A DNA stretch of 19,411 bases, from NCBI GenBank assembly GCA_905214305.1, contig CAJMLK010000054.1, positions 1 through 19,411 on the forward strand. Direction: 5' to 3'. Below are positions 13,305-19,411 of the stretch, in pieces (the first letter of the stretch is position 1; every line of letters starts with the position of its first letter). The translations under genes were made by a program, and so were the position numbers. The DNA comes from an uncultured bacterium (lineage in GTDB: Bacteria > Desulfobacterota > Desulfovibrionia > Desulfovibrionales > Desulfovibrionaceae). The notes under the pieces are model-generated. The model was not told the origin of the DNA and did not search any database. It saw only the letters and a list, made by a program, of their open reading frames with translations.

Positions 13305-14378
13305 ATGAAGCAGATATATGCCGCTCGTCGTGAAAAACTTCGCCGGGCCATGCGCAGGCGCGGTCTGGACGCACTGCTTGTCAGTCAGGCAGCCAACCGC
13401 TTTTATCTTTCGGGTTTTGAGCTGCACGATCCACAGTACAACGAAAGTGCCGGGCGGCTGGTGATCACCGCCGATGGGCGTGACTGGCTGGCGACAGACC
13501 CCCGTTATCTGGACGCCGCCGTGCGCCTGTGGGACCCGGAGCGTGTTTTTATTTACGGAGGCTATGCCGCCAAAGATATCTACAGGCTGCTGCGCGACTG
13601 CGGCGGGCGTATCGGCATTGAGGCGCAGGGAACGAGTCTGGCTTTTGCGCGCGATCTTTCCGCAGCCGGGCCGGGCCTGTATTGCGAGGCTGCCGATGGC
13701 CTTGTGGAGCATCTGCGGCGCATCAAGGAACCCTGCGAAGTGGCGGCGCTGGAAAAATCTTTTGCGCTCAACCACAAGCTGCTGCAATGGATTGAAGGGC
13801 AGCTTGAGCCGGGGCGCAGCGAAAGTCAGGTAAGCTGGCTTATTGAAAAGTTTTTTCGTGAAAACGGCGCTTCGGAGCTGGCCTTTGCCAATATTGTGGC
13901 AGTAGGCTGCAATGCGGCCCTGCCCCACGCCATACCGGGTGATGAGCCAGTGGTGGACAATTGCCCGGTGCTTGTGGACATCGGCTGCCGTGTTGACAAT
14001 TACTGCTCGGATCAGACCCGCACATTCTGGGTGGGGCAAGCGCCCACAGACGAGTTTCGCCGTACCTATGACCTTGTGCGTCAGGCGCAGACTGCCGCCA
14101 TCGAATCCATGCGGCCCGGCCAGCCGCTGCGTGATGCCTACGGCCATGCGCGGGCGGTGTTTGAAAAAGCCGGAACCGCCGATGCCTTTACCCACGGTCT
14201 GGGGCACGGTGTGGGGCTTGAAACCCACGAGGCCCCGAGCCTTTCGCCGCGTGCCGAGGGACTGCTTGAACCGGGCATGGTGGTGACAGTGGAGCCGGGC
14301 CTGTATTACCGCCAGTGGGGCGGGGTGCGCTGGGAATATACCGTGCTTGTGGAAGAGGACGGCGTGCGCATTCTGTAG
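13305..14378 (+). CDS. M24 family metallopeptidase (Xaa-Pro aminopeptidase/dipeptidase type)
   Basis: This 357-residue two-metal peptidase has a creatinase-like N-terminal domain (about 1-135) and a pita-bread catalytic domain (about 140-357). Metal ligands visible are D225 in LVDIGC, D236 in SDQTRTF, H301 in HGLGHGVGLETHE, E330 in TVEPGLY and E344 in VRWEYTVLV; H208 (ALPHA) and H308 are the usual accessory histidines. The family usually has Glu-Asp at 344-345; here Tyr replaces Asp. These enzymes cut the bond before proline in peptides in the cytosol. ATG 13305 is chosen because AGGAG lies seven bases upstream and the family begins MKQIYAARREKL; the upstream extension has no similarity. Single gene with its own hairpin terminator; diverges from pyrK and converges on htpG. 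Confidence 0.9.
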   Translation: MKQIYAARREKLRRAMRRRGLDALLVSQAANRFYLSGFELHDPQYNESAGRLVITADGRDWLATDPRYLDAAVRLWDPERVFIYGGYAAKDIYRLLRDCGGRIGIEAQGTSLAFARDLSAAGPGLYCEAADGLVEHLRRIKEPCEVAALEKSFALNHKLLQWIEGQLEPGRSESQVSWLIEKFFRENGASELAFANIVAVGCNAALPHAIPGDEPVVDNCPVLVDIGCRVDNYCSDQTRTFWVGQAPTDEFRRTYDLVRQAQTAAIESMRPGQPLRDAYGHARAVFEKAGTADAFTHGLGHGVGLETHEAPSLSPRAEGLLEPGMVVTVEPGLYYRQWGGVRWEYTVLVEEDGVRIL

Positions 14379-14405
14379 GGTGCAGGGGCATTCCTGTGAG
14401 CGGTG

Positions 14406-14427
14406 GGCGGCTGCGTAAACAGCCGCC
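14406..14427 (+). terminator. Hairpin terminator after the M24 peptidase gene
   Basis: GGCGGCTG (14406-14413) and CAGCCGCC (14420-14427) form a perfect 8-bp stem with loop CGTAAA, 28 bases after the stop codon. A clear run of T is missing, but AGAGCAATTTC follows and leads directly into the palindromic element. Confidence 0.55.
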
Positions 14428-14538
14428 AGAGCAATTTCACTTTGAAATTGCTCTGATGCAGATAAAGGTTTTGGCGGGTGGGGGTGTGGGGGAGGGACCC
14501 TTTTGCAAAAGGGTCCCTCCCCCACAAAGCATTTCAAT
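14427..14538. repeat. Dispersed palindromic element, copy 2
   Basis: Two parts. Positions 14427-14455 are a perfect inverted repeat with 13-bp arms (CAGAGCAATTTCA and complement) around CTT. Positions 14485-14526 are a perfect 42-bp palindrome centred on TTTTGCAAAA with flanking GGGACCC and GGGGGAG blocks. ACAAAGCATTTCAA follows. It sits between the convergent M24 peptidase and htpG ends, 17 bp from the htpG stop, and could terminate transcription from both sides. The same pieces occur at 1-62 and, inverted, near 19.25 kb. Confidence 0.85.
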
Positions 14539-14554
14539 CGGCTGCCATGCCACG

Positions 14555-16531
14555 CTATATCTTGCGCACCTCGGTGTACCAGGCGGCGGCCTCTTCCAGC
14601 AGTTTGCCGGTGCGGGCGGCCAGAGCCTGAGGATCCTTGAGGTAGCCGTCCAGCAGCAGGCTGGCGTCAAAAAGGCTTTGCGTCATCTCGGCCAGCACCC
14701 TGTCATCGGCGTCTGCCTTGAACATGCGCAGCATGTTGCGCAGCAGGGGATGGTCGCGGTTGACCTCCAGCACCTTGACCGGCAGGGAGTCGTCCTTCTG
14801 CATGACCTTGAGCAGTTTTTCCATGGACGAGGACAAACCGCCGTCAGGCGAAACGAGCACGGCGGGGCTGTCGGCCAGTCGGTGCGAAACGCGCACATCC
14901 GTTACCTTGTCGTCCAGAATCTGCTTCATGCGGGCCAGCAGGCCGTCAAAGCTGGTCGTATCCTCGTCCGAAAGGGGCGCGGCGGCTTCGCGGGCCGGGC
15001 TTTCCTTGTCGGTGAAGTCCTTGAGGGCGTCATCGGCCGCGTTTTCCACGGACTTGAAGTCCCACTCCTTGTAGCGGCCAAGGCCGTCCATCACGAATTC
15101 GTCGATAGGCTCATAAAGGTAAAGAACCTCAATGCCCTTTTGGCGAAACCGCTCCATATGCGGGTTCAGGCGTGCGGCTTCGCGGTTGGGCGCGGCCACA
15201 TACCAGAAGGTTTTTTGCCCTTCGGGCGCGCGCCCCATGTATTCGTCCAGACTGGTCAGGGCTTCTGCATCGGGCAGGGTGGAAGAATTGAAACGCAGCA
15301 GGGCCGTGACCCGTTCGCGGTTGGCAAAGTCGTGATAGCCGAGCTTGAAGACCTTGCCGTGCAGGCGCCAGAAGGTCGCGTACTTTTCCGCGTCGTTTTT
15401 CGCCAGTTTTTCAAGATGGCCGAGCGTCTGCTTGACGATGACCTGATTGATCTTGCGCAGAACCACGTTTTCCTGAAGCGTTTCACGCGAGATGTTCAGG
15501 GGCAGGTCTTCCGTGTCCACAACACCTTTGAGAAAGGCCAGATATTCGGGGATCAGCTCTTTGTTGCGGTGCTGGATCAGCACGCGGCGGGCATAGAGAT
15601 CAAGCCCCCAGAAGTCCCGGTCCGCGCCAAAAAAGTCCTGAGCGTTGTCGGGGATGAAAAAGAGGGCGCTGAACTGCACCGGAGCATCGACAGAAAAATG
15701 CAGCACATCCAGCGGATCGTTGCTGTCGTAGGTAAGGGCCTTGTAAAAGGCCGCGTACTGCTCCTGCGTGACAGAAAACCTGGGTTCACGCCACAGGGCA
15801 GGCTGGGTGTTGACCTGCTCGCCGTCCACAAAAACAGGAAAGGGCACAAAGGCCGAATGCTTGCGGATGGCCGACTCTACGCGGAATTTTTCAAGAAACT
15901 CTGCGGCATCGTCCTTGAGCCATGCCGTGATGACCGTGCCCCGTCGGGGTTCGTCACCTTCTGCCGCCGCCACAGTGTAGGTTCCCAGACCATCGCTGGT
16001 CCAGGTGTGGGCGGCGCTGTCTTCGCCAAAGGCCGGGCGTGAGGTTACGGTTACTTTTTCAGCCACCATGAAGATGGAATAAAAGCCCACACCAAAGCGC
16101 CCGATGATATTGGCGGCGTCGACCTCGGCACGCTGTTCTTCGTCCGCGGCATCGCCCTTGCCATTGGCGGACTTTGCCTTGGCGGCATTTTCGGCCGCAA
16201 TGTCGGCCAAAAATTGTTCGGAACCGGATTTGGCTATGGTTCCCAGGTTTTCCGCCAGCTCATCTGCGGTCATGCCCAGGCCCGTATCGGCAATGGTGAT
16301 GGTTTTTGCGTCTTTGTCGAGTGAAATGCGTATTTCCAGCGGCAGCTCGGGCAAACGGGGGCTTTCACCCCGATTGATGCGAAAGCGCAGTTTGTCCAGC
16401 GCGTCCGAGGCGTTGGAAATAAGTTCACGCAAAAAAATTTCCCGGTTGGTATAGAGGGAGTTGGTCAGAATATGTAAAACCTTACGCACCTCTGCACGAA
16501 ACTGGCGGGGATTCCTATCAGCCTCTGCCAT
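14555..16531 (-). CDS. htpG: Chaperone HtpG (Hsp90 family)
   Basis: This 658-residue cytosolic ATP-dependent chaperone remodels client proteins as a dimer. The N-terminal GHKL ATPase domain shows E36 and N40 in RELISNASDALDKLRF, D82 in ADTGLGM and GRFGVGFYS at 144-152. The middle domain holds NISRETLQ, with the catalytic-loop Arg and Gln, and the C-terminal dimerisation domain ends the chain. It is longer than the usual 620-640, partly through an Ala/Lys/Asp-rich insert of about 20 residues at 115-138, just before the ATP lid glycines. ATG 16531 (MAEADRNPRQF) is preferred because AGGAGG lies six bases upstream; an open frame extends 46 codons further but has no similarity. It diverges from cydAB and converges on the M24 peptidase gene. 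Confidence 0.96.
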   Translation of the reverse strand: MAEADRNPRQFRAEVRKVLHILTNSLYTNREIFLRELISNASDALDKLRFRINRGESPRLPELPLEIRISLDKDAKTITIADTGLGMTADELAENLGTIAKSGSEQFLADIAAENAAKAKSANGKGDAADEEQRAEVDAANIIGRFGVGFYSIFMVAEKVTVTSRPAFGEDSAAHTWTSDGLGTYTVAAAEGDEPRRGTVITAWLKDDAAEFLEKFRVESAIRKHSAFVPFPVFVDGEQVNTQPALWREPRFSVTQEQYAAFYKALTYDSNDPLDVLHFSVDAPVQFSALFFIPDNAQDFFGADRDFWGLDLYARRVLIQHRNKELIPEYLAFLKGVVDTEDLPLNISRETLQENVVLRKINQVIVKQTLGHLEKLAKNDAEKYATFWRLHGKVFKLGYHDFANRERVTALLRFNSSTLPDAEALTSLDEYMGRAPEGQKTFWYVAAPNREAARLNPHMERFRQKGIEVLYLYEPIDEFVMDGLGRYKEWDFKSVENAADDALKDFTDKESPAREAAAPLSDEDTTSFDGLLARMKQILDDKVTDVRVSHRLADSPAVLVSPDGGLSSSMEKLLKVMQKDDSLPVKVLEVNRDHPLLRNMLRMFKADADDRVLAEMTQSLFDASLLLDGYLKDPQALAARTGKLLEEAAAWYTEVRKI

Positions 16532-16774
16532 GACAAACCTCCTGAAAAGCGATATCCTTGCAGATAATACCGCTTTTTGATTTTTCAAGGGGCGTGGCGG
16601 CTGCGAGGCAAAAAAAATTGCAGTCTGGTGCAGCTTTTTTGCTGTTGGACAAAAAAGTCCGAAGAGCAAAACGTCACGTTTGGCAGCATGTTACGGATGT
16701 ATCAATATTCATAATTACTTGCCTTTCTTTATTGGAAATAGTAAATCGCGGTAAGGATATCCAAGGAGGGCCTA
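16532..16774. promoter_or_regulatory. Shared control region of divergent htpG and cydAB
   Basis: This 243-bp region is much richer in A+T than its surroundings. Toward htpG, CTTGAAA (complement of 16583-16589) lies upstream of TATTAT (complement of 16564-16569). The -35-like box resembles the heat-shock sigma consensus, but the 13-base spacing and the -10 do not fit sigma70 and fit sigma32 poorly. Toward cydA, 16669-16681 is a perfect palindrome AAACGT-C-ACGTTT, preceded by GGAC/GTCC arms around AAAAAA at 16647-16660. CATAAT occurs in the AT-rich stretch near 16710. No CIRCE element was found. Which box is used is uncertain. Confidence 0.45.
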
Positions 16775-18091
16775 ATGGACGTCGTAATGCTTTCGCGTCT
16801 GCAATTCGCTGTGGCCGTGTTTTTTCACTTTGTTTTCGTGCCTCTCACGCTGGGCCTCTCGGTAATTATTGCCTGGATGGAAACCCGCTACGTGCGGACC
16901 GGGGACGAATTCTGGAAAAAACAGACCAAATTCTGGGGAAAACTTTTTGTCATCAACTTTACCTTGGGCGTGGTGACCGGGATTACGCTGGAATTCCAGT
17001 TCGGAACCAACTGGTCAAGGTATTCGGAATATGTGGGCGACATTTTCGGCTCACTGCTTGCCATTGAGGCCACGGTGGCCTTTTTTCTCGAGTCCACGTT
17101 TCTGGCGGTCTGGCACTTCGGCTGGAACCGTGTGGGCAAAAAGCTGCATCTGGCATCCATCTGGCTTGTGGCCATCGCGGGCAACCTTTCCGCGCTCTGG
17201 ATCATTCTCGCCAACGGCTTCATGCAGAATCCCGTGGGCTACTACATCAACGAGGCCAACAACCGTGCCGAGCTTTCGAGCTTCTATGATGTGGTCACCA
17301 ACCCTTACGGCTGGGGCATGTATGCGCATACCGTCATAGCCGCGTGGGCGCTCGGCGGTTTCTTTGTGCTGGGCGTTTCGGCCTGGCATCTGCTGCGCAA
17401 GAGCAATACAGAATTTTTCAGCCGCTCTTTCCGGATGGTGGCGCCTTTTACCCTGGTCTTTGTGCTGCTGCTGGCCCTTTCGGGCGACCAGCAGGGCAAG
17501 ACAGTGGCAAAGTACCAGCCTGCCAAACTGGCCGCCATGGAAGCGCACTGGGAAACACAGTCCAACGCGCCTTTCTATCTGCTGGTGTGGCCTGACCCGG
17601 AAAACGAAACCAATACCGTGCAGGCCATCGGCATTCCCGGTCTGCTGAGCTGGATCGCCTTTGACGACGTGAATGCCGAGGTCAAGGGTCTCAAGGCTTT
17701 TGCCAAGGAAGACCGCCCCCCGGTAATGCCCGTATTCCTGACATTCCGCACAATGGTGGCCCTTGCGGGCATATTTCTTGTGCTTTCGGCATGGGCGTTT
17801 TTTCAGCGCAAGAAGGAAAACCCCAATCCGTTGCTGCTCAGGCTGCTGGTGTTTAACATTCCCCTGCCCTACATCGGCCTGATGGTGGGCTGGGCTGTTA
17901 CCGAAATCGGGCGCCAGCCCTGGATCGTCTATAATCTCATGCGCACCACAGATGCCGTTTCGCCCGTGCCGGCCGACAATGTGGTCATTTCGCTGGTGGC
18001 GTTTATCTGCGTCTACTCGCTGCTCGGCATTCTGGACATCTATCTGCTGCGCAAATTTGCCATCAAGGGCCCGGACGCCCAGGAGGTGTAG
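16775..18091 (+). CDS. cydA: Cytochrome bd-type quinol oxidase subunit I (CydA)
   Basis: The 438-residue membrane protein carries the three hemes of cytochrome bd, which oxidises quinol and reduces oxygen to water; in anaerobes it serves oxygen removal. Conserved residues, each one position before the Escherichia coli number, are H18 (heme b595), E98 and E106 (proton path), H185 (heme b558), and K251 and E256 in the quinol loop (GDQQGKTVAKYQPAKLAAME). R325 and M327 in FRTMVAL supply the other b558 ligand region, and GWAVTEIGRQPW is at 372-383. It is about 80 residues shorter than the E. coli protein, which fits the short-Q-loop class. Nine or so hydrophobic helices are evident. AAGGAGG five bases before the ATG is a very good ribosome site. 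It forms an operon with cydB two bases downstream. Confidence 0.96.
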   Translation: MDVVMLSRLQFAVAVFFHFVFVPLTLGLSVIIAWMETRYVRTGDEFWKKQTKFWGKLFVINFTLGVVTGITLEFQFGTNWSRYSEYVGDIFGSLLAIEATVAFFLESTFLAVWHFGWNRVGKKLHLASIWLVAIAGNLSALWIILANGFMQNPVGYYINEANNRAELSSFYDVVTNPYGWGMYAHTVIAAWALGGFFVLGVSAWHLLRKSNTEFFSRSFRMVAPFTLVFVLLLALSGDQQGKTVAKYQPAKLAAMEAHWETQSNAPFYLLVWPDPENETNTVQAIGIPGLLSWIAFDDVNAEVKGLKAFAKEDRPPVMPVFLTFRTMVALAGIFLVLSAWAFFQRKKENPNPLLLRLLVFNIPLPYIGLMVGWAVTEIGRQPWIVYNLMRTTDAVSPVPADNVVISLVAFICVYSLLGILDIYLLRKFAIKGPDAQEV

Positions 18092-18093
18092 CC

Positions 18094-19119
18094 ATGCTGG
18101 AAACAACCTGGTTTGTGCTGTGGGCATTGTTGTGGGCCGTATATTTTATTCTGGACGGTTTTGACCTGGGCATGGGGTCCTTGTTGCCCTTTCTGGGGAA
18201 AGACGAAAATGAACGACGCATCATGTATAATGCCGCCGGGCCGTTCTGGGACGGCAACGAAGTGTGGCTTATTGCCGCTGGCGGGGTGACTTTTGCGGCG
18301 TTTCCCAAGGCATATGCGGTCATGTTCAGCGCGCTGTACGCACCGCTGCTGATTTTGCTCTTCGCCCTGATCTTCCGGGCCGTGTCGTTCGAGTTTCGCA
18401 GCAAGGTGGAACATGCCGCGTGGCGCAGCCTGTGGGACGGCGTACACTTTGTTTCCAACCTCGTGCCCTGCATCCTGCTGGGCGTGGCCTTTGCCAACCT
18501 GTTCATGGGCATCCCCGTGGATGCCCAGGGCGTGTACCACGGCAATCTGCTGGGGCTGCTCAATGTGTACGGTCTGGCGGGCGGGGTGTTTTTCCTCTGC
18601 ATGTTCGTGCTGCACGGGGCCTTGTGGCTGTCCATAAAAAGCCGGGGCGAACTGCAGATCCGCGCAGTGGCGACGGCTACCTTCGTCTGGCCCATCATGC
18701 TCGTTTTGCTGGTGGTCTTTCTTGTTCTTTCGGCGTTTTACACCAAGCTGTATGATAATTATCTGGCCATGCCCGCCCTGCTTGTGCTGCCGCTGGTGGC
18801 CCTTGCGGGCCTCATTGGCGCACGCATCATGCTGCATGCAGGCAAGCTGTGGATGGCCTGGGCCTTCAGCGCCCTCTTCATTCTGGGCGTCACCTTCTTC
18901 GGCGTCATGGGCATGTATCCGGGCATGATCATTTCCTCCATTGACCCGGCCGCCACCGTAACGGCCTTTAACGGCGCTTCAAGCCAGCTTACGCTCAAGA
19001 TCATGCTGGGCGTGGCGCTTGTGATGGTTCCCGTTGTCCTGCTGTACCAGTTCTGGATGTACCGGCTGTTTTCTGCGCCGGTGCTGCCCAAGGATCTGGA
19101 CGATGACCACGCCTATTAG
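18094..19119 (+). CDS. cydB: Cytochrome bd-type quinol oxidase subunit II (CydB)
   Basis: The 341-residue polytopic partner of CydA binds no heme in most family members and stabilises the oxidase in the inner membrane. Family motifs are DGFDLGMGSLLPF (21-33, with D24) and GPFWDGNEVWLI (49-60, with D53 and E56), followed by repeated hydrophobic helices to residue 330 and a short acidic cytoplasmic tail. Its ATG follows the cydA stop by two bases, and AGGAGGTG at 18081-18088 overlaps the cydA end, so translation is coupled. No small CydX-like open frame is visible in the 45 bp before the terminator, and no cydCD exporter genes lie in the window. Confidence 0.95.
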   Translation: MLETTWFVLWALLWAVYFILDGFDLGMGSLLPFLGKDENERRIMYNAAGPFWDGNEVWLIAAGGVTFAAFPKAYAVMFSALYAPLLILLFALIFRAVSFEFRSKVEHAAWRSLWDGVHFVSNLVPCILLGVAFANLFMGIPVDAQGVYHGNLLGLLNVYGLAGGVFFLCMFVLHGALWLSIKSRGELQIRAVATATFVWPIMLVLLVVFLVLSAFYTKLYDNYLAMPALLVLPLVALAGLIGARIMLHAGKLWMAWAFSALFILGVTFFGVMGMYPGMIISSIDPAATVTAFNGASSQLTLKIMLGVALVMVPVVLLYQFWMYRLFSAPVLPKDLDDDHAY

Positions 19120-19164
19120 GGCCACTGCGCTGGAAACCGCCTGGGCGGCATCCAACTATTGAAA

Positions 19165-19194
19165 CAAGGCCGCGCCCCAAAGGGCGCGGCCTTG
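19165..19194 (+). terminator. Hairpin terminator after cydAB
   Basis: CAAGGCCGCGCCC (19165-19177) and GGGCGCGGCCTTG (19182-19194) form a perfect 13-bp stem with a CAAA loop, 45 bp after the cydB stop. The following bases (TGCATTATAAAG) are only weakly T-rich, but stem strength and position support termination. Confidence 0.75.
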
Positions 19195-19235
19195 TGCATT
19201 ATAAAGAAAAAGTGGAAGGTTGGAGCGTAAGTATT

Positions 19236-19316
19236 TTGAAATGCTTTGCGGGGGAGGGACCCATTTGAAAAAGGGGCTCACCCCTCCCCCCAGAGCATTT
19301 AACGCTTGAAATGCTC
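19236..19316. repeat. Dispersed palindromic element, copy 3 (inverted orientation)
   Basis: TTGAAATGCTTTG, then GGGGGAGGG (19250-19258), an imperfect inner part, and CCCCTCCCCCC (19281-19291), followed by the inverted repeat GAGCATTT (19293-19300) / AAATGCTC (19309-19316). Read on the minus strand the order of parts equals copy 2: small inverted repeat, large palindrome, CAAAGCATTTCAA. The large palindrome has diverged here: arms of 9 bp remain and the core has mismatches. It lies downstream of cydAB beyond the terminator. Confidence 0.75.
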
Positions 19317-19411
19317 GCTTACGGCAGGCAAAAACCTGCCCTCTCGCATTTCGTGGGATAACGTACGGTATTTTTCGCACATTTAAAAAATGGAAGTAGC
19401 CCGCCAAGTTG
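19317..19411. other. Non-coding end of window after cydAB
   Basis: A small hairpin GGCAGG (19323-19328) / CCTGCC (19334-19339) with loop CAAAA is the only structure seen. No gene is supported; an open frame at 19156-19407 (minus) runs through the repeat and is rejected. Confidence 0.4.

Noticed and set aside
13143..16042. Long open frames crossing 14.4-14.55 kb, both containing a GPFCKRVPPP-like peptide also found near 19.25 kb
   Set aside because: The shared peptide is only the translation of the palindromic DNA repeat, not a protein family.
16532..16774. CIRCE (HrcA) element upstream of htpG
   Set aside because: Searched by eye for TTAGCACTC and its complement; not present.
17051..18837. 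Minus-strand open frames opposite cydA and cydB
   Set aside because: Shadows of strongly supported oxidase genes.
19156..19407. 83-codon minus-strand open frame at the window end
   Set aside because: Passes through the terminator and the repeat; composition and content unconvincing.

Overview
The window looks like ordinary chromosomal sequence from a GC-rich, Gram-negative sulfate reducer of the Desulfovibrio type. This is an inference from gene content: a fused uroporphyrinogen-III methyltransferase/synthase (CobA-HemD, a form described in Desulfovibrio), a radical-SAM HemW-like protein, a two-gene short-Q-loop cytochrome bd oxidase, and dense genes joined by ATGA/GTGA/TAATG overlaps. No rRNA, tRNA, CRISPR array, insertion sequence or phage gene was recognised. 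Fourteen protein genes account for nearly all the coding capacity.

Left part (1-5520). A minus-strand operon runs pepA - cobA/hemD - purN (leucyl aminopeptidase, siroheme/tetrapyrrole enzyme, purine formyltransferase) from a good sigma70-type promoter at 3880-3908. It ends in a strongly palindromic repeat at the window edge. Diverging from it on the plus strand is a HemW/HemN-like radical SAM gene with an unusual disordered C-terminal tail, followed by a degenerate short tandem repeat.

Middle part (5783-13080). All genes are on the minus strand. Going with transcription they are pyrK, a 460-bp gap, then a tight block of pyrD, a GNAT-fold protein, an extended SDR (epimerase/reductase) and an ABC-F ATPase, and after 207 bp a mutT-type Nudix hydrolase. 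The block has gaps or overlaps of +3, -4 and -4 bp. pyrK and pyrD encode the two subunits of NAD-linked dihydroorotate dehydrogenase B. The GNAT plus SDR pair is the most open part functionally; one hypothesis is a lipid (possibly ceramide-like) acylation/reduction step.

Right part (13305-19119). An M24 Xaa-Pro-type peptidase (plus strand) converges on htpG (Hsp90, minus strand). htpG diverges from cydAB (cytochrome bd oxidase, plus strand), so stress chaperone and oxygen-consuming oxidase share a 243-bp control region. A clean 13-bp hairpin terminates cydAB.

The most unusual non-coding signal is a family of three dispersed palindromic elements (1-62, 14427-14538, 19236-19316). Each has a G-rich/C-rich palindrome next to an AT-rich inverted repeat built on GAGCAATTTCA or GAGCATTT. 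All three lie at the 3' ends of genes. No clear new defence or mobile system is present.
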